From Actinomycetales bacterium (lineage in GTDB: Bacteria > Actinomycetota > Actinomycetes > Actinomycetales > Cellulomonadaceae), in the NCBI GenBank assembly GCA_012514545.1, contig JAAZAC010000200.1, forward strand, positions 1 through 15,119: DNA of 15,119 nt, written 5' to 3'. The notes beneath the pieces were generated by a model. It saw only the letters and a program-made list of their open reading frames with translations. It was not told where the DNA came from and searched no databases. Below, one piece after another: positions 1 to 6,754 of this stretch. The position numbers were made by a program, and so were the translations under genes. How positions within the stretch are numbered: position 1 is the stretch's first letter; each line of letters opens with the position of its first letter.

Positions 1-1632
1 GCGTTCGCGGTGGACGGCGGCCCGCCCCGCCCCGACCCGCGCAGCCCCTGGCAGCCCGCCGGCGTGCACGGGCCCAGCCGCACGTTCGACCCCGGCCGGT
101 TCGCGTGGACCGACGCGGGCTGGGTCGGCCGGGACGTCCGGGGGGCCGTGGTCTACGAGCTGCACGTCGGCACGTTCACCCCGGAGGGCACACTCGACGC
201 TGCCGTCGACCGGCTGGACCACCTCGCGGACCTCGGGGTCGACGTCGTCGAGCTCATGCCCGTCGCCGCCTTCCCGGGCACGCACGGCTGGGGCTACGAC
301 GGCGTCGCGCTCTACGCCGTGCACGAGCCCTACGGCGGGCCCGCCGCGCTGCAGCGGTTCGTCGACGCCGCGCACGCCCGCGGCCTGGCGGTCTGCCTCG
401 ACGTCGTGCACAACCACCTCGGGCCGTCGGGCAACTACCTCGCCGAGTTCGGCCCGTACTTCACCGACCGCCACACGACGCCGTGGGGCGACGCGGTGAA
501 CCTCGACGGGCCGGACGCGGGCGAGGTGCGGGCGTTCCTCGTCGACAGCGCGCTGCGCTGGCTGCGCGACTTCCACGTCGACGCGCTGCGGCTCGACGCG
601 GTGCACGCGCTCCTCGACGACTCCCCCCGGCACCTGCTCGCCGAGCTGTCCGACGCCGTCGCCGCCCTCGCCGCCGAGGTCGGCCGGCCGCTGTCGCTGA
701 TCGCCGAGGACGACCGGAACGACCCGCGCACGGTGGCCCCGACCGCCGAGGGCGGGCTCGGCATGACCGCGCAGTGGGCGGACGACGTGCACCACGCGAT
801 CCACGCGCTGCTCACGGGCGAGCGGCACGGCTACTACGTCGACTTCGGCACGCCGGAGGCCCTCGCGACCGCCCTCACCCGGGTGTTCGTGCACGACGGC
901 GGGTGGTCGACCTTCCGCGGTCGCCCGTGGGGCCGCCCCGTGCCCGACGGCGTCGACGGGCACCGGTTCGTCGTCTTCGCCTCCGACCACGACCAGGTCG
1001 GCAACCGCGCCCTCGGCGACCGGCCGTCGGCGCGCCTCGACGCGGGCGGGCTGGCGATCGAGGCCGCGCTCGTCCTCTGCTCGCCGTGCACGCCCATGCT
1101 GTTCATGGGCGAGGAGTGGGGCGCGAGCACGCCCTGGCTGTTCTTCACCGACCACGCCGAGCCCGAGCTCGCGGCCGCGGTCCGTGCCGGCCGGGAGGCC
1201 GAGTTCGGCGGGCACGGCTGGGCGGACCTGTACGGCGGGCGCGTCGAGGTGCCCGACCCGCAGTCGCCCGCGACGGTCGCCGCGAGCCGGCTGGACTGGG
1301 CCGAGCTCGCCGCGCCGCCGCACGCCCGCCTGCTCGCGTGGTACCGCGACCTGATCCGGCTGCGTGGCCGGGTGCCCGACCTGGCCTCCGGCGACCGCTC
1401 CACCACCCGGGTCGCGTGGGGCGACGGCTGGCTGCTCGTGCGGCGCGGGGCGACGGCGGTCGCGGCGAACCTCGCCGACGCGCCCCGCCGCGTCCCCGCC
1501 GGCCCGTTCGGTACGGCGGGCCCGGAGGTGCTCGCCGCGTGGGAGCCGGTGACGTGCCACGGCGACGAGGTCGAGCTGCCGCCGCGGTCGGTGGCGGTGC
1601 TCGCCCCCGCGGGCCGGGGCGGCGGGGCATGA
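1..1632 (+). CDS. treZ: Malto-oligosyltrehalose trehalohydrolase (TreZ), 5'-truncated
   Basis: Cytoplasmic GH13-family hydrolase that releases trehalose from maltooligosyl-trehalose, the second step of the TreY/TreZ route from glycogen or maltodextrins. The frame is open from base 1, and the first visible residues (AFAVDGGPPRPDPRSPWQP) match the end of the N-terminal domain, so the start lies outside the window and an estimated 40-80 residues are missing. Numbering visible codons from base 1, the GH13 motifs are DVVHNH (134-139), the nucleophile Asp199 in RLDAVHA, the acid/base Glu236 in IAEDDRNDPR, and Asp331 in SDHDQVGN. The TreZ-type VHGPSR and ELHVGTFTPEG segments separate it from TreY and GlgB. 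A C-terminal beta domain finishes at the TGA. treY and glgX commonly lie upstream in actinobacteria but cannot be seen here. The family call is firm. Confidence 0.95.
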   Translation, partial: AFAVDGGPPRPDPRSPWQPAGVHGPSRTFDPGRFAWTDAGWVGRDVRGAVVYELHVGTFTPEGTLDAAVDRLDHLADLGVDVVELMPVAAFPGTHGWGYDGVALYAVHEPYGGPAALQRFVDAAHARGLAVCLDVVHNHLGPSGNYLAEFGPYFTDRHTTPWGDAVNLDGPDAGEVRAFLVDSALRWLRDFHVDALRLDAVHALLDDSPRHLLAELSDAVAALAAEVGRPLSLIAEDDRNDPRTVAPTAEGGLGMTAQWADDVHHAIHALLTGERHGYYVDFGTPEALATALTRVFVHDGGWSTFRGRPWGRPVPDGVDGHRFVVFASDHDQVGNRALGDRPSARLDAGGLAIEAALVLCSPCTPMLFMGEEWGASTPWLFFTDHAEPELAAAVRAGREAEFGGHGWADLYGGRVEVPDPQSPATVAASRLDWAELAAPPHARLLAWYRDLIRLRGRVPDLASGDRSTTRVAWGDGWLLVRRGATAVAANLADAPRRVPAGPFGTAGPEVLAAWEPVTCHGDEVELPPRSVAVLAPAGRGGGA

Positions 1633-1652
1633 CGCCCCCGCCGCCGGCCGGG

Positions 1653-1682
1653 ACTCAACCTGCGGGACCGGACGACCGTGTA
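1653..1682 (+). promoter_or_regulatory. Candidate ECF-type promoter before the sigma factor gene
   Basis: A -35-like CAACC (AAC core 1657-1659) and a -10-like CGTGTA (1677-1682) are separated by 17 nt between the AAC and CGT cores, resembling the AAC...CGT pattern of ECF sigma promoters. The -10 ends 6 nt before the ATG at 1689, and only AGG directly abutting the ATG resembles a Shine-Dalgarno site, so the mRNA may be leaderless. Autoregulation by the encoded sigma factor is an inference. Confidence 0.35.
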
Positions 1683-1688
1683 CCAGGT

Positions 1689-2498
1689 ATGAGCACGACG
1701 ACGCGGCCCGGGGCCGAGGCCGAGTTCAGCGCGTTCGTGACGGCGAGCGCGCCCGGCCTGCACCGCACCGCCCGCCTGCTCACGGGCGACGCCCACCGCG
1801 CCGAGGAGCTCGTGCAGGCCACGCTCGTGAAGACCTACCTCGCGTGGCCGCGGGCGCGGGCGACCGACCCCGAGGCGTACGCCCGCCGGGTGCTCGCCAA
1901 CCAGCGCATCGACACCTGGCGCCGCCACCGGCGCGAGGTGCTCACCGACCCCGCCGCCGTGCCGGAACGCCCGAGCGGCGCCCGGGCGGCGGCCGACACC
2001 GCGGCGGACCGCGACGAGGTCGTGCGCGCCCTGCTCACCCTCACCCCGCGCCAGCGCCGGGTCGTCGTGCTGCGCTACCTCGTCGGGCTGAGCGAGGCGG
2101 AGGTCGCCGCGGACCTCGGCGTCTCGGTCGGCACCGTGAAGTCCACCGCGTCGCGCGGCCTGGAGCGGCTCCGCGCGGTGCTCGCGCCCGCCCCCGACGC
2201 GACGGGCGCCGCCACCGACGGCGAGGGCGTCGCCGCGCGGCTGCGGGACGGGGCCGGGGCGCCGGTCGGGGCCGCGCCCGCGCGGGCCGCCGACGTCGTC
2301 GCCCGGGCGGGGGCGGTGCGCCGCCGCCGGCGCGCGCTCGCGACGGGCGCGCTGGCCGTCGTCGCGGTCGTCGGCGCCGTGCTGGGCGGGGGGCCCTGGG
2401 CCGCTCGGCGCCGCCGCCGGCGACCGCGGACTGGCCCGTCTACGGCTCGCCGACCGCCCTCGCGGAGGCCGCGGACCTCGTCGTCGAGGGCACGGTGA
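1689..2498 (+). CDS. SigE/ECF-type RNA polymerase sigma factor with C-terminal transmembrane segment (frame breaks near 2393)
   Basis: Alternative sigma-70-family factor. From the ATG at 1689, residues about 10-85 form region 2 (core binding and -10 recognition, with AEELVQATLVKTYLAW and ANQRIDTWRRHRR) and residues about 112-166 form region 4 with a helix-turn-helix (LTPRQRRVVVLRYLVGLSEA, then VSVGTVKSTASRGLERLR). SigE-type factors usually end near here (160-180 aa). This one continues in frame through an Ala/Gly/Asp linker (167-210), a five-Arg patch (211-215) and a hydrophobic helix (about 217-234). By the positive-inside rule the sigma domain is cytoplasmic and the C-terminus extracytoplasmic. 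After the six-G run at 2388-2393 this frame becomes Arg/Pro/Ser-rich nonsense up to TGA at 2496-2498, while the sensible protein continues in the frame offset by -1 (next entry). The literal product would be 269 aa. The sigma domain is certain; the true 3' end is not. Confidence 0.85.
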   Translation: MSTTTRPGAEAEFSAFVTASAPGLHRTARLLTGDAHRAEELVQATLVKTYLAWPRARATDPEAYARRVLANQRIDTWRRHRREVLTDPAAVPERPSGARAAADTAADRDEVVRALLTLTPRQRRVVVLRYLVGLSEAEVAADLGVSVGTVKSTASRGLERLRAVLAPAPDATGAATDGEGVAARLRDGAGAPVGAAPARAADVVARAGAVRRRRRALATGALAVVAVVGAVLGGGPWAARRRRRRPRTGPSTARRPPSRRPRTSSSRAR

Positions 2499-2857
2499 CG
2501 GCAGAGCGCCGCGAGGACATCGACATCGACCTGGGGCCGCGCGAGGACCTCGTCGCGCACGACGTCTACACGGTCGCCGTCGAGCGGGCCTACCGCGGGG
2601 TCGCCGGCGGCGAGGTCGAGGTCGCCGTCGCGGCCCCAGCCGGACGGCCGACCGCCGAGCCCCGGCTCGAGGTCGGCGCGCGGTACGTGCTCTTCCTCGC
2701 CGAGTCCTTCGACGGCCGGCCGCGGCACCTGCTCAACCCGTTCGAGGCGGTGCACCGCGTCGCCGACGACGGGTCGCTCGCGCCGGTCTCGGCGGAGGAC
2801 TCGCTGACGCTGCGGCTGACCCGCGAGGACCTCGACGCGATGGCGGACGCGCCCTGA
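2393..2857 (+). CDS. Extracytoplasmic domain, probable frameshifted continuation of the sigma factor gene
   Basis: This frame has normal actinobacterial codon use and protein character from about 2393 to the TGA at 2855-2857, but no plausible start codon or ribosome binding site of its own. It begins with a small Pro/Ala linker (SAPPPATADWPVYGSP), then an alpha/beta-like domain with segments such as ADLVVEGTV, DVYTVAVERAYRG and ARYVLFLAESFDGRPRHLLN. Similar segments occur in secreted or membrane-anchored actinobacterial proteins of unknown function, from my recollection of the family. Adding one G to the run at 2388-2393 would join it to the upstream helix as VLGGGALGRSAPPP, completing a transmembrane segment of about 22 residues and giving one protein of about 389 aa. 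Explanations are a missed base, a genuine frameshift mutation, or programmed -1 slippage on the G run. I do not know the domain's ligand or function. Confidence 0.55.
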   Translation, partial: ALGRSAPPPATADWPVYGSPTALAEAADLVVEGTVTAERREDIDIDLGPREDLVAHDVYTVAVERAYRGVAGGEVEVAVAAPAGRPTAEPRLEVGARYVLFLAESFDGRPRHLLNPFEAVHRVADDGSLAPVSAEDSLTLRLTREDLDAMADAP

Positions 2858-2868
2858 GCCGGGCTCAG
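2854..2868. terminator. Possible bidirectional terminator over two convergent stop codons
   Basis: CTGAGC-CGG-GCTCAG forms a 6-bp stem with a 3-nt loop; the flanking C and G are consistent with CTGAGCC/GGCTCAG symmetry. It covers the TGA of the plus-strand sigma/extracytoplasmic gene and the TGA of zapE on the minus strand. There is no U tract and the stem is short, so this is weak. Confidence 0.3.
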
Positions 2869-3872
2869 TCGCCCGCGACCGCCCGGCCGCGCTCGCCGAG
2901 CTCGGCGAGCCGCGACAGCGCCCGCAGGTACTTCTTGCGGTAGCCGCCGCGCAGCATCGCCTCGGGGAAGAGGCCCTCGCTTCCCCGGCCGCCGAGGAGC
3001 ACCGGCACGTCGCGGTCGTAGAGCCGGTCCACGAGCACCACGAGGCGCAGGGCGTCCGCCTGGTCGGCGAGCGGCGCCACGCCCACGAGGCCGAGCAGCC
3101 CGACGCCGTCGAGCAGGGCGCCGTACCGGACGGGGTGCACCGTGCGCAGGTGCGCGAGGAGGGCCACGAAGTCCTCGCACGCGCCGTCGGGCGCGCCCCC
3201 GACGGCGGCCCGCACGACGTCGTCGGGCAGGCCGGGGGTCGCGCGGGGGGCGGTGCGGTGGCGGTAGTCGGGCCCGTCGACGCGGAGCACCTCGAACCGT
3301 GCCGCGAGCGCCTGGATCTCGCGCAGGAAGTCCTCGGCGGCGAAGCGGCCCTCGCCGAGCGACTCGGGCAGGGTGTTCGACGTCGCCGCGATCGCCACCC
3401 CGGCGTCGGAGAGCTCCCGCACGAGGCGGGACATCAGCACCGTGTCCCCGGGGTCGTCGAGCTCGAACTCGTCGATGCAGACGAGCGCCCGGTGCGCCAG
3501 CGCCCGCACGGTGGGCCGGAAGCCCAGCGCCCCGACGAGGTGCGTGTACTCGACGAACGTGCCGTACGCCGTCCGCTCCGGCCCGACGGCGTGCGCGAGC
3601 GCCGCGAGCAGGTGCGTCTTCCCGACGCCGAAGCCCCCGTCGAGGTAGACCGCCGGCGGGGCGGCCCGCCGGGCCCGGAACCGCCGCCGGGGCGCCGCGA
3701 GGGCGTCCGCCAGGTCGGCGAGCCGCGCGCGCGCCGCGGCCTGGCTCGGGTGGTCCGGGTCGGGCAGGTAGGTGGCGAACCGGGCGTCGGCGAAGTGCCG
3801 CGGCGGCACGAGGCCGGCCAGCAGGCGGTCGGGCGGCACGTGCGGGTGGCGGGCCGTGAGCGCGGGCGTCAC
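2865..3872 (-). CDS. zapE: ZapE/AFG1-family P-loop ATPase
   Basis: AAA+-like ATPase of the AFG1/ZapE family; in E. coli ZapE acts on the division ring, and eukaryotic AFG1 in mitochondrial protein quality control. The actinobacterial role is not established. The protein is 335 aa. It shows Walker A GGFGVGKTHL (79-88), Walker B LVCIDEFELDDPGD (130-143) with the family-typical DEFELDDPGD, a sensor segment IAATSNTLPE (161-170) where the family has TSN, and a C-terminal GLFPEAMLRGGYRKKYLRALSRL segment split by short linkers. The GTG start at 3870-3872 has no clear Shine-Dalgarno site, but a TAGGCT hexamer lies 6 nt upstream, which fits a leaderless start. It is convergent with the sigma factor gene (7-bp gap) and divergent from the reductase gene at 3974. 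Confidence 0.92.
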   Translation of the reverse strand: MTPALTARHPHVPPDRLLAGLVPPRHFADARFATYLPDPDHPSQAAARARLADLADALAAPRRRFRARRAAPPAVYLDGGFGVGKTHLLAALAHAVGPERTAYGTFVEYTHLVGALGFRPTVRALAHRALVCIDEFELDDPGDTVLMSRLVRELSDAGVAIAATSNTLPESLGEGRFAAEDFLREIQALAARFEVLRVDGPDYRHRTAPRATPGLPDDVVRAAVGGAPDGACEDFVALLAHLRTVHPVRYGALLDGVGLLGLVGVAPLADQADALRLVVLVDRLYDRDVPVLLGGRGSEGLFPEAMLRGGYRKKYLRALSRLAELGERGRAVAGD

Positions 3873-3878
3873 GCGGTG

Positions 3879-3884
3879 AGCCTA
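3879..3884 (-). promoter_or_regulatory. Candidate -10 element (TAGGCT) for leaderless zapE
   Basis: On the minus strand TAGGCT is followed by a 6-nt spacer and the zapE GTG. It sits within two direct copies of GGTGAGCC (plus strand 3875-3882 and 3885-3892) separated by TA. No convincing -35 was seen. Confidence 0.4.
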
Positions 3885-3961
3885 GGTGAGCCCGGCCCAC
3901 GTCCCGCGCGGCGGTCCGCGGGCGGGGCGGGCCCGCCGCCGCCGGCCGGGCGGCCCTGGGC

Positions 3962-3967
3962 TACCGT
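3962..3967 (+). promoter_or_regulatory. Candidate -10 element (TACCGT) for leaderless reductase gene
   Basis: TACCGT ends 6 nt before the GTG at 3974. There is no Shine-Dalgarno-like sequence in between, consistent with a leaderless transcript. No -35 consensus was recognised in the very GC-rich stretch upstream. Confidence 0.4.
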
Positions 3968-3973
3968 CGGGAC

Positions 3974-4741
3974 GTGGCCGACCTCGAGGTGCTCCTGCCC
4001 GCGGGCGCCGCGCCGCTCCCCGCCGGGGACGACGAGCGCCTCTCGGTGCTCTACGCCGAGCCGCGCCTGCCGTGGCTGCGCGCGAACATGGTCGCCACCC
4101 TCGACGGCGCCGCCACCGGCCCGGACGGCCGCTCCGGCTCGATCAACGCCCCGCCCGACCACCGCGTCTTCGCCGTGCTGCGCGCGCGGGCCGACGTCGT
4201 GCTCGTGGGCGCGGGGACGGTCCGCGTCGAGGGCTACCGGGCGCCGCGCACCCCCGGGGCCCTGGTCGCGGGGCGCCGCGCGCGGGGCCAGGAGGACCAC
4301 CCGCCGCTCGCCGTCGTCACCGCGACCGGCGACCTGCCCGAGGCGATGCTCGTCGACGAGCCCCGGCCCTTCGTCGTGACCACCGACCGTGCCCCGGGCC
4401 TCGCCCGCCTGCGCCGCCTCCTGCCCGCGGACCGGCTCCTCGTGCACGACGGCGCCGTCGACCTGCGCGCGGCCGTGGCGGCCGTCGCGCGGGCGGGGTA
4501 CCCGCGGGTCCTCACGGAGGGCGGCCCCCACCTGCTCCGCGAGCTCGTCGGGGCGGGCCTCGTCGACGAGCTGTGCCTCACGTGGAGCCCACTGCTCGTG
4601 GGCGGGCCCGCGCCGCGGGCGCTCGCCGCGGGCGGCTGGTTCTCCCCGCCCCGCCGGGCCCACCTCGCCCACCTCCTGCACGCCGACGGCGTGCTGCTCG
4701 GCCGCTGGCTCCTCGGCGACCCCGAGCCGCTGCCGGCCTGA
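3974..4741 (+). CDS. Pyrimidine reductase family protein (RibD C-terminal / DHFR-like fold)
   Basis: A 255-aa soluble protein with the RibD C-terminal domain fold, the NADPH-dependent reductase fold that in RibD reduces the ribosylaminopyrimidine intermediate of riboflavin synthesis. Visible family signatures are NMVATLDGAAT (38-48), VLVGAGTVRVEGY (76-88, nucleotide-binding loop) and VLTEGGPHLLRELV (179-192). No deaminase domain is present, and no other riboflavin gene is in the window, so it may be a stand-alone dihydrofolate reductase-like enzyme with a different substrate. The start at GTG 3974 is preferred because homologous sequence begins immediately after it and a -10 hexamer lies just upstream. 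Its stop is 4 bp from the convergent racemase stop; an inverted repeat GCCGGCC/GGCCGGC (4733-4739, 4763-4769) could act as a terminator for either side. Confidence 0.85.
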   Translation: MADLEVLLPAGAAPLPAGDDERLSVLYAEPRLPWLRANMVATLDGAATGPDGRSGSINAPPDHRVFAVLRARADVVLVGAGTVRVEGYRAPRTPGALVAGRRARGQEDHPPLAVVTATGDLPEAMLVDEPRPFVVTTDRAPGLARLRRLLPADRLLVHDGAVDLRAAVAAVARAGYPRVLTEGGPHLLRELVGAGLVDELCLTWSPLLVGGPAPRALAAGGWFSPPRRAHLAHLLHADGVLLGRWLLGDPEPLPA

Positions 4742-4745
4742 GCAG

Positions 4746-5465
4746 TCAGCCGCGGACGCGGCGGCCGGCGCGCTCGATCGTGCGCCGCGCGAGGACGTCG
4801 AGCGAGTCCACCAGCGCGCGGTCCGCCTCGAGGAGGCGGTGGTCGGCGGCGACCACGCTCAGCTCGGTGCAGCCCAGGATCACCGCCTGCGCGCCGCGCG
4901 CGCGGACGCCCGCGACGACCTCGTGGAACGCGGCGAGGTCCACGGGCCGGCCGGCCTTGACCTGCTCGTAGATGATCCGCATGAGGGTGGCCTGGCCGGC
5001 GTCGTCGGGCAGGACGCAGGAGGCGCCCGCCGCCGCCAGGGCGCGCTGGTAGACGCCCGCCCGGACCGTGCCGCTCGTGGCCAGGAGGCCGACGGGGGCC
5101 GCGCCCGGCACGCGCCGGGCGACCTCGGCGACCGTCTCGTCGACGATGTGCACGAGGGGCACGGGCACCGCCGCCTCGATCTGCGCGACGAAGTGGTGCG
5201 CGGTGTTGCACGGCAGCACGAGGAAGTCGACGCCGAACGCCGCCAGGCGGCGGGCGTCCTCGGCCATCACCGCACCCGGGTCCTCGTCGGACTCGCCGAG
5301 GATGAACGCCGTCCGGTCCGGGATGGACGCGTGGTTGAGCACCACCATGTCGAGGTGGTCCTGGTCGCGCGCGGCGTCCGTCAGCCGCACGACCATGTCG
5401 AGGAAGTACGCCGTCGCCTGCGGCCCCACGCCGCCGATGACCCCGACCAGCGGTCCGTCGCTCAC
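4746..5465 (-). CDS. Aspartate/glutamate racemase family protein, probable aspartate racemase
   Basis: PLP-independent amino-acid racemase, 239 aa, of the Asp/Glu/hydantoin racemase superfamily. Two catalytic cysteines in conserved settings are visible: Cys86 in LPCNTAHH and Cys199 in ILGCTELS. The N-terminal GVIGGVGPQATAYF (8-21) and NHASIPDRT (44-52) are typical of aspartate racemases rather than MurI glutamate racemases. I chose the GTG at 5463-5465 because GGAGG (5472-5476) lies 6 nt upstream; the GTG at 5469-5471, which would give a GTGA overlap with the ligase stop, abuts that Shine-Dalgarno site with no spacing. The ligase stop ends 2 nt before this start, so translational coupling is likely. 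Its job is inferred to be D-aspartate supply for the adjacent ATP-grasp ligase. Substrate specificity is not proven by sequence. Confidence 0.88.
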   Translation of the reverse strand: MSDGPLVGVIGGVGPQATAYFLDMVVRLTDAARDQDHLDMVVLNHASIPDRTAFILGESDEDPGAVMAEDARRLAAFGVDFLVLPCNTAHHFVAQIEAAVPVPLVHIVDETVAEVARRVPGAAPVGLLATSGTVRAGVYQRALAAAGASCVLPDDAGQATLMRIIYEQVKAGRPVDLAAFHEVVAGVRARGAQAVILGCTELSVVAADHRLLEADRALVDSLDVLARRTIERAGRRVRG

Positions 5466-5467
5466 CG

Positions 5468-6751
5468 TCACCCTCCGACTCGCGGGCCCGCCGGCCGGCG
5501 CGGCGGCGGCGGGTAGTGCCGACGGTACTTGCGGAACTGGTTGAGCTGCGCCGCGACGAGGTAGGCGATCCGCCGCGGGTCGCGCTCGGCGGCGTACCAC
5601 AGCGGGTTCGTCGCGCGGCCGGTGCGGAACAGGCGGCGCGTGCGCGCGCGCAGGGCGTCGTCAGCGACGTACCGGAGAAGGAGCGGCCGCGGCAGCACCG
5701 TGTACAGGTGCTCGGTCACGAGCTGCTCGTCGGCGCCGGGCGGCAACGGGTCGAGCCCCTGGATCCGCTCGCGGACGTACAGCTCGGTGGTGTTGCGACC
5801 CGCCGCCGTGATGTAGAAGTTGCTGCGGCCGAGCCGCGGGTTGAGCTCGAAGAAGACGGTCCGCCCGTCGCGCGGGTCGTACTTGAGGTCGAAGTTGGCG
5901 TAGCCGCGCCAGCCGATGTGCTCGAGCAGCCGCCGGGCCTGCTCGACGACCTCCCGGCCGGCCTGCGTGATGATCCCCGCCGGGTTGCCCAGCGCGCCGG
6001 GCGTGTGCTCCTCGAGCAGCACGTGCCCGAAGGCGGCGAACCGCATGCGGCCCGCCGCGTCGCAGTAGCACGTGAGGATGCGCATCCCCGAGTCGTCGCC
6101 CGGGATGAAGTCCTGGATGACGAAGGTGTCGGTGTAGCCCGACGCGCGCACCCGCTCCAGGAGCTCGGCGAGCTCGGCCGGGGAGTCGACGGTGAAGACC
6201 TTCTTCTTCCCCGGGAAGTCGACGAGGTGGTACGCCGCCGTGTTGCCCGTCTTGGCGATGACCGGGAAGCGCAGGCCGGACGTGTCGGGCACGCCCCCCG
6301 CGCCGACGTCGTGCACCACCGTGGTCGGGTGCGCGAGGCCGAGCTCGGCGCACAGCCGGCCGAAGCTCTCCTTGTCGGTGACCAGGTCGAGCGTCGCGCG
6401 GTCCACGTACGGGACGACGTAGAGGTCCTCGAGCCGGTCGCGGTTCTCGACGATCGTGCGGACCAGCCAGTCGGCGCTGCCGAGCAGGAGCAGCCGCTTG
6501 CCGGGGTGCTCCGCCGCGATCGCGCGCAGCCGCGCGACGGCGGCGTCCGCGTCGTCGATCCGCGGCTCGACGACGTTCGTCAGGATCCGCGAGTGGCGCA
6601 CGAGGCCCGTGGCGACCGTCGAGACCACCACCGAGCGCACGCCGTACGCCTCGTGGAACGCGCGCGCGACGCTGTACGCGCCGATGTCGCCGCCGAGGAC
6701 GACCGGCTGGAGCTCGGGGGCGGGCACCGCGGCCCGCGCGGGCCTGCGCAC
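5468..6751 (-). CDS. ATP-grasp carboxylate-amine ligase, probable D-aspartate ligase for the peptidoglycan cross-bridge
   Basis: A 427-aa ATP-grasp enzyme resembling Asl, the D-aspartate ligase of Enterococcus faecium, which activates the beta-carboxylate of D-Asp and attaches it to the diamino acid of the stem peptide. Visible parts: an N-terminal Rossmann-like region starting PVVLGGDIGAYSVARAFH (16-33); an ATP-binding region with PVIAKTGN (163-170) and GKKKVF (181-186); IQDFIPGDDSGMR (212-224); and the Mg-binding FFELNPRLGRSNFY (300-313). The C-terminus (405-427) is basic and Pro-rich. The GTG start at 6749-6751 has only weak GAGG upstream. It lies 3 nt after the gnd stop and 2 nt before the racemase start. 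Neighbouring the racemase, as asl and its racemase do in E. faecium, supports the function. The acceptor (L-Lys or L-Orn) and whether D-Asp or D-Glu is used cannot be read from sequence. Confidence 0.8.
   Translation of the reverse strand: MRRPARAAVPAPELQPVVLGGDIGAYSVARAFHEAYGVRSVVVSTVATGLVRHSRILTNVVEPRIDDADAAVARLRAIAAEHPGKRLLLLGSADWLVRTIVENRDRLEDLYVVPYVDRATLDLVTDKESFGRLCAELGLAHPTTVVHDVGAGGVPDTSGLRFPVIAKTGNTAAYHLVDFPGKKKVFTVDSPAELAELLERVRASGYTDTFVIQDFIPGDDSGMRILTCYCDAAGRMRFAAFGHVLLEEHTPGALGNPAGIITQAGREVVEQARRLLEHIGWRGYANFDLKYDPRDGRTVFFELNPRLGRSNFYITAAGRNTTELYVRERIQGLDPLPPGADEQLVTEHLYTVLPRPLLLRYVADDALRARTRRLFRTGRATNPLWYAAERDPRRIAYLVAAQLNQFRKYRRHYPPPPRRPAGPRVGG
5472..5476 (-). promoter_or_regulatory. 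Ribosome binding site deciding the racemase start
   Basis: GGAGG on the minus strand, just upstream of the ligase stop codon, has a 6-nt spacer to GTG 5463-5465 and none to GTG 5469-5471. This supports the shorter racemase form. Confidence 0.6.
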
Positions 6752-6754
6752 GCC

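Noticed and set aside
435..1928. Long open frames antisense to and out of frame with treZ
   Set aside because: Arg/Pro/Ala-rich translations without recognisable domains, as expected from very high GC third positions; treZ motifs fix the real frame.
5469..5471. GTG giving a 4-nt GTGA overlap as the racemase start
   Set aside because: The GGAGG directly touches this codon; the next GTG (5463-5465) has a normal 6-nt spacer.
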